Assembly (NCBI GenBank): GCA_022701365.1
Contig: JAKUHH010000150.1
Coordinates: 992,001-1,056,000 of the forward strand
DNA length: 64,000 nt
Reading direction: 5' to 3'
DNA from: Mycocentrospora acerina
Taxonomy: Eukaryota; Ascomycota; Dothideomycetes; Pleosporales
Under the pieces are notes generated by a model. It was not told where the DNA came from, did no database searches, and worked only from the letters and a program-made list of their open reading frames with translations. The position numbers and the translations under genes are program-made. Positions 9,733-21,891 of this stretch are shown here, piece after piece. The first letter of the stretch is position 1. Each line of letters starts with the position of its first letter.

Positions 9733-12214
9733 ATGAATCTCGGAACCGTATTCCAGAACGTCGACATGATGGCCAACCCCCCGGGTGCTTCCCTAGATCC
9801 GCAGCAAACTACTCTCACCACGAGCTCACTCGAAAAGCTTCAGTCGAGGGACGAACGCCGTTTGCTGGATGTCGTTGATAAGCTCCGTCGTACTGGCCTT
9901 AATAGTACGATTGAACTGCCTCAGCTAGTAGTGTGCGGCGATCAGTCATCAGGCAAGAGTTCTGTTCTTGAAGCTATCACAGAGATCCCTTTTCCTCGTA
10001 AGGCGGGTCTCTGTACGCGATTTGCTACCGAGATTGTGCTTCGCCGGCAGCCAACTAGTTCTGTCACTATCAAGATTAATCCGTGCAAAGATCGTGATGA
10101 AATCGAGAGGAAGAAGCTCCTAGCTTTCAGCAAGACCATCCACGAACTTGGCGAACTACCTGATGTCATTGAGGAAGCTACGCAGGAGATGGGGCTGGGA
10201 GTACTCGGCCAATCCAGCGCCTTTTCTAGGGATATACTCATCGTCGAGATCTGTGGACCTGACAGACCCCAACTGTAAGAATCACTAAATTTATCGATGT
10301 CTAGAGCTAACCATATCAGTACACTGGTCGATCTTCCCGGTCTCATACATAGCGCCACAAAATCGACTACAGATGCAGACAAAGATTTGATTCACAATCT
10401 CGTGAAGAACTATATGAAGAATCCTCGAACCATCATTCTTGCTGTCGTCTCCGCCAAAAACGACGCTGCGAATCAGATCATCCTCAACCTCTTCAAGAAG
10501 ATCGATAAACAGGGTTCTCGTACCATGGGTATTATCACCAAGCCAGATTGTATAAGTGCACAAGACGAGGTATTCTGGTTTGACTTGGCACTGAATAAAG
10601 AAGTGTTTCTTGAACGTGGGTGGCACATAATCAAGAACCGATCGGAGAGCGAGATGAACTTCACCTTCCAACAACGTAATGACGCAGAGCAGTTGTTCTT
10701 CGATACTGGACGATTCAAAGATTTGCCGCGCGAGTCGGTTGGTATCGAAGCGCTTCGCAACCGTCTGAGTAAACTCTTACTTCGTCATCTTGTTAAAGAA
10801 CTGCCTTCTCTCAGAGAAGAGATGATGGTAAAACTACAGACTACAACAGGGCAGATTGCAAGTCTTGGTGATAAGCGGGAGACTGCACAAGAACAGCGGA
10901 TGGTACTGATGAAGATTAGTACGCAGGTCAACCAGATCCTTGTGGCTGCAATCAATGGTCACTACCTGCACACATTCTTCGAATCGGTTGATCTTAAGTC
11001 TGGCCTTACCGAAGGTAAGAATATTCGAAGGTTTCGAGCTGTCGTTCAAGACTTTAACCATAGCTTCGCTGCAAACATGCGACTGAGAGGCCATGCTTAT
11101 GAGATTAGAAAGACTCAAAACCAGACCTTGTCGGTACTACCGCCTCAGGATTTGGATAAAGGCGGTAATATTGATTACGAGGCACCTTCAGATGATGATA
11201 GAAGGGAAGAGTATTATGATAATGATGAGACGCACATTACTAGGACAGATTTGTACCCTAACGGCGATTTACCAGTACCTATTCAAAAAACTCTGGGAGA
11301 AGCCATTCAGTGGGTGCAAGACATGATAATCCGCTGCCGAGGCCATGAGCTTCCTGGTGGTGTGAATCCTGAAGTTACCAGTCACTTGTTCTGGGAGATG
11401 TCAGAGCCTTGGAAAAAAATCGCCCTGAACCACATTGAACAAGTCCAAGCAGCGTGCAAAATCTTTGTGCATCAAGTCCTTGAATATGCTGCTCCTACAG
11501 AATTCAAGAAGCCCCTGGAAGATTTGGTTATTAATACCATTCTCGACGGCGCTTTTAGAAACGGTAAAGAAGAGCTCAGTAAGCTTCTGGATGATAAGGC
11601 TCGCCATCCTAGGTATGACGAAACCTTGCTTTTTGTCAAATATGCAAACTAAAGTAAAAACAGCACTTATAATCACTACTACTCCGACATGGTTCAAAGG
11701 CGCCGTCAGGAGAAATACCAGGCGCTCGCAATGAACGCACGAGAGAAGGCTATGCTGCAGATCACCGACGCCAAAGGCACTCAAATCAAGTCATTAGATC
11801 AAGATGTCTTCCAAGAGCAGATGGCTAAGGCTGTAGAGCAAGATATGGAAGCATTCTCTGCCGAGGAAGCTCTAGAGAGTGAGCGTGCATACTACAAGGT
11901 ATATTGTTTAAACAAACTAGGATCATACTTACATGAAACTAACAACCTCGTAGGATGAGCTCAAGTATTTTGTTCACGCCGTTACTAAGCAAGTTGTTGA
12001 GCGGAGCATGATAGAATGCCTTCCCTCCAAGATTCTCAGTCCTATGGTCGTTACTGCAATGACAGATGAAGAGGTTGCCTACATCGCTGCAGAGTCTCAT
12101 GAGACAGTAGCGCAGCGTTCCTTTCTGTTGGAGCGGAAGCGGATGTTGGAGAAGGGTTTCCAGATCTTTCGTGAGGCCATGGGTGGTGTCAAGCGCAAAC
12201 GCAGCGACAAGTGA
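9733..12214 (+). CDS. Dynamin-like / Mx-like GTPase, tandem copy A
   Basis: Four exons: 9733-10274, 10320-11612, 11664-11898, 11954-12214 (2331 nt, 776 aa). The GTPase motifs are G1 GDQSSGKSSVLEA, G3 LVDLPGLIH and G4 TKPD, followed by a stalk and a C-terminal GTPase effector domain (about the last 100 residues, DELKYFVHAVTKQVVE). There is no PH or proline-rich domain, as in the fungal dynamin/Mx-like group. Dynamins self-assemble on membranes and use GTP hydrolysis to remodel them; the cargo of this fungal clade is unknown. A strongly acidic insert (SDDDRREEYYDNDETH, about base 11190) sits in the stalk and is shorter in copy B. Copy B lies 1.16 kb downstream in the same orientation. An in-frame ATG at 9766 is an alternative start. 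Confidence 0.87.
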
Positions 12215-13373
12215 GCATGCGACTACACACCATGTCTCCTGCTCACACAAGCTTGGTATGACAACTCAGCATTTTGGTTAATTCTGGGGATAAAATGTTC
12301 CAATACATGACCTCAACGTTGATAGTTGGATAGAAGATGATTGAGTCCACTGTCCAGAACTGGATAAAGACTTGGGAGTTTCAAGGGACACTGCTTCAAG
12401 TAGTTTATAAGGAATAGCTTCAATCAAATTGCGATGTAGTTCCAACGCTTCCAATTTGGAGTCTTAAGCCTTCACTTCGCAGTGTCAATGGATCATCTCC
12501 GTTTCACTGTGTGATCAGATCTATTCCATATCTCGAGAAGTACCCTCAGGTATGTTCCACACCCATAATACTCTGATACTGTAGTAATTTTGTAGTAAAG
12601 ATATAGTGAGCAATCATAAGTATAACTGTGTTAAAGCCGTAAAATTGTATTGTGCCTTCTCGCTCGTCAGAACTGGTAATCTACTACAGGTTGTTTGACC
12701 TGTTTCCGATAAGCAAAGGCACAAGTCGTCATCTGCAACCTATACGTCTATACTTTGAGTGCAATATCACGCAAGACTTCAGGTGGCAAGACTTGAATTA
12801 GCAAACCGCACAAGCTTCTTAGAAATAAGTGCAATAACATCTAATACTGGCGCGCGCTAACAACATCTTGCAACTTTTAATTGACTATATAGCCGCTACA
12901 CCAATCGCCCTACTACGCACGTGCGCCACAATCCTACAGGGGCGCGCATTGTTTGTTGAGGCGGCGCAGCGCTCGAGGTAAGGCAAGGCTGAAACTAAAC
13001 TGGGACATCTGTAGCCTGAGGAAGTACAAGTGACATACGCTCAGCCTTCGGAATGTTCCTTTCAAGCATACACCGAAGAATAGTAAATCTTGATTGAACC
13101 AAAAGTGCTGTCCTAACAGTGCATCCTTTCGGATGCATCAGGCTGACTTGCTTTGCCGCAACGACAAATGCCTGAGCCGAACATTTCGGGCTTGTTCGTT
13201 ATGCTTCTATTTGCTATCTACCGTATTCTTTCACTTTCACCGCAGCATTGTTCAGATACTTAAGGCAGGTATCGTCCGTTGTCACATCGACATCAACATC
13301 TCCAAACTTGACTTGATTTTCCCAACCCATATTTTCAATACCTTACCACCACCTCGTCAAATTGCTTGCAAGT
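12215..13373. other. Intergenic spacer between the two dynamin-like genes
   Basis: This 1.16-kb stretch is moderately AT-rich and contains no coherent ORF. I see no residue of a third dynamin copy and no terminal repeats. It presumably holds the terminator of copy A and the promoter of copy B. A CA/CT-rich block lies at about 13335-13360, just before the copy B start. Confidence 0.45.
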
Positions 13374-15705
13374 ATGGCAACTGACACATCAAGTGACTCT
13401 GATTATGAGGAGACCGACGCTTCTATTGTACCTGTAACGACTGATCCCGATGACATTACAACAGACTCACTTGAAGCTCTTCAGAGCGATGATCAACGTA
13501 GAGTCCTCGATATTGTTGACCACCTACGTCGCCAGGGTCTTAGCGGTATCATACAGCTGCCCCAGCTTGTAGTTTGTGGTGACCAGTCATCCGGAAAGAG
13601 CTCTGTCCTCGAAGCCATTACTGAGATTCCATTCCCACGTAACGAGAATCTTTGCACGCGCTTTGCAACAGAGGTGAGAATCCGATCATCCCTAAGCGAA
13701 AGAATAAATATGCTAAGAAACCCTAGATAATTCTTCGCCGTCATCCTACGTCGGCGATTTCGACGAGGATTACACCAGACAAATGCCGCCCGGAGGCTGA
13801 ACAGCAGGAACTTCGCGAGTTCACTCGGACAATCACGGACTTTACAGAGCTGCCAGATATCATTGCAGAAGCTACAGAGGCCATGGGTCTTGAGCAGATC
13901 GGCGAGAGCAACAAAGCTTTTGCAAGAGATGTACTCACTGTTGAGATCAGTGGCCCCTCTCGACCTCAGCTGTCAGTGTACCACTCCTAGTGAAAGACAA
14001 AATTGACAAGTACAGGACGCTCGTTGATCTGCCTGGTCTAATTCATTCTGCCAACCGCATGCAGAGTGAAGAGGATGTAAAGCTTATCCAAGAACTTGTT
14101 CTGGACTACATGAAAAATCCTCGCACTATCATCCTCGCTGTCATCACTGCCAAGAATGACTACGCCAACCAGATCGTCCTCAAACACTGCCAGACTATCG
14201 ACCCAAGTGGAAATCGTACGCTCGGAATTATCACAAAGCCAGACACGCTGACGGAAGGCACTAAGAATCAGCAGTCTTGGCTCGAACTTGCACAGAATCG
14301 CGACATCGTCTTTGATCTCGGATGGCATATGGTTAAAAATCGAACCGATCTTGACGGCGGCAAGTCCTTCTCACGACGTAACGCAGATGAGCGTCAATTC
14401 TTCTCCAAGGGCGCGTATCTCGATCTCCCTTCCCATTGTAAGGGTATCGAGACCTTGCGTACACGTCTCAGCTCACTGTTGCACAATCACCTCAAGAGAG
14501 AGTTGCCTCAGCTAAAGAGTGAACTTATAGAAAGGCTGTCAAAAACCAACAAGGAGCTGGATCATTTAGGAGTCAAGCGAAGCACAGCCCCTGAGCAGCG
14601 CATGTTCCTCACTGAAATCGGTCAGCGGATTAACGAGATTCTCAAAGCTGGTGTTCGTGGGCAGTATGAGTTTAGCTTCTTCGGACCCGTTGATATGAAA
14701 GCTGCTGTTGACTCTGACGAAAACATTCGCCGTTTCCGCGCTGTCATTCAGCATCTCAACTTGGGCTTTTCCGACCGCATGCACTGTGTCGGCAGCAAAT
14801 ATCGTATTCCCTCACGGAAGGGCGATGAAGACGACGACGACGAAGATGTGAAAGGAGGTATATCCAGCCTGACTGGATTCAAGTCTGGACCTGTCAATAT
14901 GACGCGTGACGAGGCCATTGATTGGGTTCACCGCACACTCGAGCGCTCCCGTGGACTGGAACTCCCAGGCAGTTTCAACCCACTCATCGTCTCGCAGCTT
15001 TTCTGGGAGCAATCTACGCCGTGGAACGAGCTTGCACTCTCCCATATTGAGACTGTCGCCGAAAAATGCAAGAGCTTCGTTACCATTGTCTTAGAGGAGA
15101 CTGCACCTGCAGACATCAAGACCCGTCTCGGAGACTACTGTGTCGACGCCGCTCTCGACAGCGCCCTCAAGGAAGCCAAGGGCGAGCTCGGCAGGATCAT
15201 CCAAGACAAAGAGCGCAATCTCATGACGTACAACCACTACTTTACCAGTAAAATCCAAGGCCAGCGCAAAACCAAATTCGCCCAGATTCTCTCCAGCGCC
15301 GCAAAAGCAGCCCAAGTGTCGTTGAGAGACGTGCTATCCGACGTGGCCAAAACCTACATCGACCCAGCAAAACTCGACTTGGACATGGACAAGGGCATCG
15401 AGCAGAACATGGACAAGTTTAGTGCAGAGGACGCGCTAGACACGCAGATTGCGTACTATGCCGACGAGCTCAAGTACTTTATCAACTGTGTTTCCAAGCA
15501 AGTTGTTGAGCGCCACCTGGTCGACACGCTGAGTCGAAATGTCTTGTCTCCCGGCATCATCGCTGGACTCACAGACCAACAGCTTGCGTTGCTTACTGCT
15601 GAGGCGCCCGAGGTTTCACGTAACCGTGATAGGCTCGTTAGTCGGAAGGAGGTGTTGGAGAAGGGATTGAAGGTTTTCAAGGAAGCCTTGGGAGGGTTTG
15701 CTTGA
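13374..15705 (+). CDS. Dynamin-like / Mx-like GTPase, tandem copy B
   Basis: Three exons: 13374-13673, 13727-13971, 14016-15705 (2235 nt, 744 aa). It has the same architecture as copy A: G1 GDQSSGKSSVLEA, G3 LVDLPGLIH, G4 TKPD, a stalk and a C-terminal effector domain (DELKYFINCVSKQVVE). The ATG at 13374 starts MATDTSSDSDYEET, an acidic leader. The intron just before LVDLPG is at the same codon and phase as in copy A, evidence of common descent. The intron after FATE is unique to B, and A has two late introns absent here. The copies are clearly diverged, so the duplication is not recent. Function is inferred only at family level (membrane-remodelling GTPase). Confidence 0.88.
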
Positions 15706-15985
15706 GGCGTTAGAGAAGGAAGGTTGTTGTAACGTTATGTCGACGAGTGTTTTAGTTTGAAAGGGACGATGAGATTACTTATTCGGTTGAGCAGACGGGC
15801 AAACAACAAAGGCGGAAATCAATATAGCGTGCAGGACGGATAGTACACCCCTTGTAGAGCAATGATGAAAATGAGGGAATTCTCTTTGTATTTCTATACC
15901 CTTTACACTTTGGGCTAGTCTTGTTGAGTGACACGGGCATTGCAAGCGTCCTGTTTAGGACCAACTGCCGCTGTTCTCCATCCGC

Positions 15986-17041
15986 TTACGCCTCGCCCAT
16001 CTGCGTCGGCTCAAACTTGTCCTTGCGTGCCTGTGTGGCGCCCGAGGCCTTCCACGCTGACAGGATCAGATCCACAATGGCGTCGACACCCTGGTCCCTC
16101 TTCACCACTGCGAAGATGGTTGGGCCACCCTCACGCATTCGCCTGCTATCACGATCCATGACACTCAGATCCGCGCCCACCGCCTCGGCCAGATCAATCT
16201 TGTTCACGACCAGCAAATCCGACTGCGTGATACCCGGCCCTCCCTTACGAGGGATCTTGTCGCCGCCCGAGACATCGATAACGTAGATGATGAAGTCTGC
16301 AAGTTCGCGCGAGTAGTTGGCCGCGAGGTTGTCGCCGCCAGACTCGATGAGGAGGAGGTCCGTGTTGAACTGGTGGTGCAGGTTGGTGAGCGTAGTGAGG
16401 TTCACTGAAATATCTTCGCGGACGGCAGCATGGGGGCAGCCGCCAGTCTCGACAGCGACGATGCGCTCGCTGGGGGTTTGGTCAGCATTTGTTTGGTCAG
16501 CATTTGTTTGGCCAGTATTTGTTTAGTCAGCGTTTGTTTAGCCAGCAGCGTTTGTTTGACCAGCACGTGTTTGGCGAGTAGAATGGGCCAGGGAGGGACT
16601 TACGCTGGAAGGGCGTGGTTCTTGGTCAGGAACTCGCAGTCCTCACGCGTGAAGATGTCGTTTGTGACGGCGGCAATGGAGAAGCGTGTCCGGAACTGCT
16701 TGCACAGAGCTAGCATGAGGGCTGTCTTGCCAGAACCGACGGGCCTGCCATTATCAGCTCGTGGTCACATGCCGTTCATCCATCCATTCATTCCATCCAT
16801 CTCGAATCGCCTGCAGCATCATGGCGGGGTCGTGGGGAAGAAGCCATCAGAACAACACGAGGCCAGCGTACCCTCCAATTCCCACGGTAAAGGACCGGTC
16901 TTCCCAGTCCCTGCCCTCGATGATGGGCAGCTCACGCCCCAAGAAGCTTCCTGGGCCATCGAGAATCTCGTGCGTGTGGCCATGGTCGGCGGCAGCGTGC
17001 GAGTGGGACGCGCTGCCGTCGTGTGAGTGGTCGTGGGACAT
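15986..17041 (-). CDS. ureG: Urease accessory GTPase UreG (nickel insertion)
   Basis: Three exons: 17041-16872, 16744-16604, 16469-15986 (795 nt, 264 aa). The N-terminus is a His/Asp-rich metal-binding tail (MSHDHSHDGSASHSH, then HGHTHE). A P-loop GPVGSGKTAL (about residues 57-66) follows, then FTREDCEFL, the Ni/Zn-binding VETGGCPHAA (Cys-Pro-His), LLIESGGDNL and the specificity motif NKIDLA. UreG hydrolyses GTP to deliver Ni2+ to apo-urease together with UreF and UreD/H. Neither those partners nor urease itself is in this window. Intron 2 (16470-16603) contains the 15-bp minisatellite listed separately. The gene is convergent with dynamin copy B, 280 bp away. Confidence 0.93.
16481..16574. 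repeat. 15-bp minisatellite inside ureG intron 2
   Basis: About six tandem units, consensus GTCAGCATTTGTTTG on the plus strand. Units 1 and 2 (16481-16495, 16496-16510) are identical. Units 3 and 4 (16511-16525, 16526-16540) differ by a few bases. The last two (16541-16558 and about 16559-16574) vary in length. The array fills most of the intron between its branch region and donor. Confidence 0.9.
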
Positions 17042-17948
17042 TGTGGAAAAAAGTAATTGCTGTCAATAAAAGGCGTTGGTGCAATATCAATGTCAACGTC
17101 AACGTCACGGGGATTAATTATCGAAGCAGAGGCTGGCCATCACGTCCAGCAGGCACCAAACTTGGAGTCGATGGTGGGGCAGCTCCGAACGAGGGGTTTG
17201 GCGATCAGCCTGACACTGCTCTCGATGAGCGAATCGCCCACCCTTATGCCCGGGCCTGAGGCACGGATACGGCAGCATCCTCACTAGACGTCCTGGCGAC
17301 GGACGAACGTGTTTTGTTTGTGATGGCCCAATGGACACGACTCAGCTGTGGCTGAATGCATCAAAGTGCGCGAGCTTGGACGTCGACGAATTTGGATTTG
17401 CAATGATGCAAGCATCATGTCCTACGCAGCTACTCCCCCCTGCACCGTCATGGACGCACGCTGCAAGAAGCCTCTGATACACCAATACGGCTTCGACAGC
17501 GGGTACCTGAATCTGCGCCGGGATCTTCCCTCGATGCGTTTCCGCTTTCGAGCTTACGAACCCTTGGGCGTTTGCTCTGCCTTGGTCGTGCGGTCGCTCA
17601 CACCCATCGTGTCCGAATGCGCCACAAATATCAATACTTCATCTCCACATAGTTTCACGCCATTCGCTCTCATCTCAGCCGCGCGACAAGCAACCCATGA
17701 TTCGGGCTGACAGGAATGTAGAAGCGAGTGCTGAGTTGTTATATCAGAGCATTGCATCCGATATTGCGCGATCCTGGTCGATATTAAACATTCGTATCGC
17801 TACCATTTTCTCTAATTGCTACATTCATCACCAAACTTGAAAGGCCGCTGGATGTTGCCATAGTTAATAACCGCTGAAGTTCACCAATTTTCACATCTAT
17901 CTCTACGAACTAACGCATTTAAATTTTTGTTTTTTTCTAATTCTAAAA
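17042..17948. other. Intergenic spacer upstream of ureG and the 17.9-kb gene
   Basis: This 907-bp divergent spacer holds a frame at 17348-17710 (+) that has no recognisable motif and a composition unlike its neighbours, so I do not call it. The 100 bp before 17949 are AT-rich with a T tract (about 17920-17940). Confidence 0.4.
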
Positions 17949-18962
17949 ATGCCCGTTACTTGGGCCATGTCGTCTAATGTCTCTTTGACCATCTGGGACA
18001 TTGAACGAGAATTTCAGAACGCCAACGAAGCATACGAGCAATGGCAGGCGCGGCACCAACGTAAACGCTCCGCATGGGCGTGGTGCGGGATCAAGAGCCA
18101 AGATGATGCACTTACAAAAGCATTGAAGTTGGGGCGGCAGGTGCACAAGATTATAGAGGATGGCAAAACATCTTTTGGATCGCGTTTCGAGGAGGGCGAC
18201 TGTACGTACAGCACATTGTTGCTCTGAGAGAACTACTAGCCGGGCTAACAGCCATCAGCACCATGTCATACCATTCTTTCCGCTCAACTATTACGACTTC
18301 AATACGAAATAAGGGTCCCGTTATACGGCAAGGCATTCAGTTCTACACCCACCTCCATACCATACGACGAGATGATCGCAACCGCAAAAAGCATCCGTCG
18401 CACGTGTCTGACCGCTCTCACTGAGCAATATACTCGTTTTCAGTCTCCGCTGTCCACGCTCGTTCTCCCCCCTCCCTGCTTCAAAGTAAAGTTCTGCCCC
18501 TTTGCAGAGCAACTCAAGAAAGACCTGAGTACGACAGAATCAAGCGCTCTCCGAACGAAGAAACTTCTGCCAAAACAACGCCATGATGACCGAGAAATAT
18601 GTCCACACTGCAATACATGCATCTCTATCACACCACACTCGGGATTGCCGGATTACAGATGCATACTCTTCACATCACACATAGCAGAAGTCTCTCCAAC
18701 ATCCGATAATAGGGCAGCATTTGCATGCTCAAGCTGTCACAAGACGTTTGATGATTCGTACGCGTTCCTCGACCATGTTTTTCAGAAACAAATCGGCAGT
18801 GAAAAGAGCTGTCTCGGCGGGATGAACACCCAATGGGTAATAAGTAACAATGTATCACAGACAAATCCCGGGCTGGTGGAGCAGTGCTTGAAAAATTGTA
18901 TGGAGAGGGAGAAGAAGAGAACGACTAAATTGCAGGTCAATGAGGTGGGCAGGCTATCGTAA
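17949..18962 (+). CDS. Unrecognised protein with two Cys-pair zinc-ribbon-like motifs
   Basis: Two exons, 17949-18201 and 18259-18962, joined by a 57-nt GT-AG intron (957 nt, 318 aa). The intron joins two otherwise separate frames cleanly. The N-terminal half is helical and rich in Gln, Ala and Arg. The C-terminal half has ICPHCNTCISI and, about 45 residues later, FACSSCHKTFDDSYAFLDHVF. The latter has the CxxC-x12-H spacing of a C2H2 finger but lacks the second His. A metal-binding or degenerate zinc-finger role is therefore only an inference. No signal peptide or membrane segment is visible. I do not recognise the family. Confidence 0.6.
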
Positions 18963-20915
18963 GAGAAAGTGGATTGGTGATGGAGTCAAACGAAAACCAT
19001 TGGGCATCGTCGACTCCATTCAACAACAACCAAATTTGCGACATGGCAAAAATACAGTCAGCTTCCCATATTTCTGGCAACCTCCTCAAGTCTGATAGTG
19101 GCAGGAGTTATCTTTCGACACACGCCTCCAGTCCTGCTATGGCAGCCTCCAGCCCTACTGTGGCAGCATACCTTCCCACTGCAAGTCTGCTTCACCATGA
19201 AGCCGCTTGTCGCCTTATAGATCCTTCAACCTCCTACTATGGCTCGCACCTAAACTTGCGCCCTCCGCTAAACGCTGTCACGTTTTCTACGCCACCTCGA
19301 GGCCAGAGGGTTCAACTCTGTTGCTCTTGCAGGCTCCCTTTTACATAGATACACGCATGTTTTTTCTTTTGTATCAGCGGGATCTCGGCCTACTTATAGG
19401 ATTTCATGTTTAACGCAGTAATGTCTACAGTAATGATCATCTTACGCAAGCTTTCGTTTTCAGTTTCACAATCCAATACTCCTACTCTCCCATGCTTTCG
19501 TCTTACGTCAAACCACCCTGCAGATCTCTCCCTCCTCCTTATCAAAGGCTGACCCTTCCGCTGCTCCCAAAACACACCGACACACTAGAACATACCCAAG
19601 ACTTTTCCAACGCGTCGCCGTCATCAAACGCGAGATCACTTCCTGAAAAGAATACACTGCATAAACCTAATTACCATAGCCGTTATACCCGCACTGTATC
19701 CGCTCCTAGCCTGCGACAAGCCGCTTAAATAACCATGCATGAACAAACTAGCAACTAACAAGAGGGAGGAGAAAATCCCCGCCCCTGCAGCCTCCTTCAA
19801 CTCTCACAATCCTCACGGGAGAACCCGCAGGGGGAGGCACCAGCCCTCTACCAAGGAAGCACACACCCACCGAAATCAGTACCCTCCTCAACGCATGGGC
19901 ACATTTAAACATAGACTTTTTTTTTCTCTCTTCCTTCCAAGCCTACGCACGCCCTTGCCCTACACCACATCACGCTACATTACGTACAACCCTTCCTATC
20001 CACCCCCCCACCTATACGGTCGTACAACAAACAAAGCACAGCACAGCATCAGCTCAGCGATAACCACAAAACGGAAACACAAAGCCCCGAGCCAAGCACC
20101 CCCATGTCACTCAAGCCAAGCCAAGCCTTGTAAGCAGAAGGCAGAATCCCTCCCCCCCTCGTATCTGCGCATCTCCGATCCAACCGATTTTCCCTCTTCG
20201 CGCGCGAATCGTCTGACTAAAACGACGCTGCTCAGAGCGGGAGGTGTGGCGTCGGCCGAAGAAGACCGCCTTGGACGGGCCGAAGGGCACAATTTCAAAG
20301 ACAGGCGGTGAAATACGCTCGGAGACATTGTCTGTTCGGTGATTTCGCTCACGTGCTAGGATGCAAGAGAGAGTTTGAGACGAAGACTGTGATAATAGTA
20401 GTGATGATGATAATAATGATGATGATAGAGAGGGGGAAACAATGCCGGGCCGAGGAGAAGTGATGAAAAAGTAACATGGCAAATTTGCATGTGCATGCAA
20501 TACACATGCGCGTGTTTCGATCAAAGGTTTCGAAACGCATGACAGATTGGTGTCATTTTGGGTGTTTGAGCAAAATGTGTAAAATTGGAGTGAAGAGAAA
20601 TTTTCATTCAGTAATATCAAGTAAGATGGGGGTATATCATGTTAAAAAAAGCATCCAAGGTTCTGCAGTAGAAACCTTCTCACGCGGCAGAAAGCGCCGC
20701 CGTGAGACAAAAAAACGCCGTGCTGACATTCCAGAACAGCGTGTCCCATCGCTTCCAATCCAATGAACGCCGTTTCCATATGCCGCTAGTTGCTACCCTC
20801 CTGGGAGCTCAAAGGTTCCAAAAAAATTCGTTGAAGAGTCGAACGGGTATCGTGATATAGCGCTTGTTCCTTCGTAGTGCTCGAGTGAGCGGTAGTTTGC
20901 GTCTTCAGAATACAA
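18963..20915. other. Long intergenic stretch, no supported gene
   Basis: This 1.95-kb stretch has pyrimidine-rich and CA-rich blocks on the plus strand (about 19480-20150) and a GAT/AAT trinucleotide tract at about 20395-20435. The longest frame (19739-20311, +) has biased, low-complexity composition without a domain and is overlapped by equally long antisense frames, so I reject it. It may include a long 3' UTR of the membrane-protein gene that ends at 20916. Confidence 0.45.
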
Positions 20916-21891
20916 TCATCTCAATCCTCGCGCTAGCCATTTCTCCCACCAGCTGCGAACGCTCAATATGCTCTCTTTGCCGTCGTTGTGATGTCCATCA
21001 GGTCCCCCAGGGCCCCCAGGGTCTCCCAATATCGCAGAGAAGAACCAGAAGCAAGCTGCTATCCAAGAAGCAATGGCAATGCCCAACGCAACGATTGGCG
21101 AGAAAAGATGGATAACGACAAGCAGAGGCGAACTGTAGGCGGTCTTTGGGTTATTCGAGTAGACAAGGTGGAGTTGCAGATTCAGCGCGGGTGCGAGGAA
21201 TGATTCGAGTTGCGACGACAGCGATGGTCGAGTAGAGCAGAACCGCAGCGGGTACAATACGAGCGAGATGATCAACGCAGCGATGGTCCAGAAGGTGACG
21301 GCGAGGGAGAGGAGAGCACAAGGTCCAGAAAGATAAAACTATTCACACGTTAGATCCCGTGTTTAACACAAAGATGAACTGCAGACATACCAGTAACTGC
21401 CATGCCTTCTCCTCTGGGCCTTCCTCTTCATATTGGCCTTGATCGTACACGCATGCTTTCTGTGGGGATGAGTCGCGGTTTGGTGAATGGCGGCCTTGTG
21501 GTGAGCTGTCACGATGGCCCTTCTCGGCGTCCAAGTGCGCCTGTCGCGGATACGATAGAGGTCGACCATCTACTGTCAGTGGCGACGATGGTTGAATCTC
21601 TGGGCTTGGCTGGAATGGCCGCCCCACGGAAGAGATGCTGCTGTGAGGGCTTGGTGTGGATGAGGGCACAGGCGAGAAGGGGTATGAGATGACGGAGTCA
21701 TGACCTCGGCCGTTGCTCCGGCCTCGCTCGGTTTGAACGCTGTGGTGGCGCTCGTAGATGTCCTTTTCGTTATACGTGTATTCATACTCGCTGGGTGTAT
21801 TGCTTGACGAGAGGCCATTGTGTTGATGTGGGTACTGATGGCCTTGGGGGTGTGCGGCCGGAGAGGCGGCCGTAGGGTACGGGGCTGCCAT
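20916..21891 (-). CDS. Fungal membrane protein with disordered N-terminus (unknown function)
   Basis: Two exons, 21891-21391 and 21338-20916 (924 nt, 307 aa). The ATG at 21891 (context gccaATGgca) is used because the frame further upstream reaches a stop through a GTG. Residues 1 to about 165 are hydrophilic and rich in Pro, Ser, His and Tyr. The second exon encodes two long hydrophobic segments, about CALLSLAVTFWTIAALIISL and LLVVIHLFSPIVALGIAIAS followed by WIAACFWFFSAILG. It ends with GDPGGPGGPDGHHNDGKES and SWWEKWL. This layout (disordered cytosolic tail, two membrane helices, Gly/Asp tail) recurs in filamentous ascomycetes, but I know of no assigned function. The intron lies exactly at the switch from disordered to membrane part. 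Confidence 0.72.

Noticed and set aside
10291..10674. Minus-strand frames inside dynamin copy A, and similar frames in copy B
   Set aside because: They are antisense shadows of a strongly conserved GTPase and have no motif of their own.
19739..20311. 190-aa plus-strand frame
   Set aside because: Low-complexity composition, no domain, and equally long antisense frames over the same bases.
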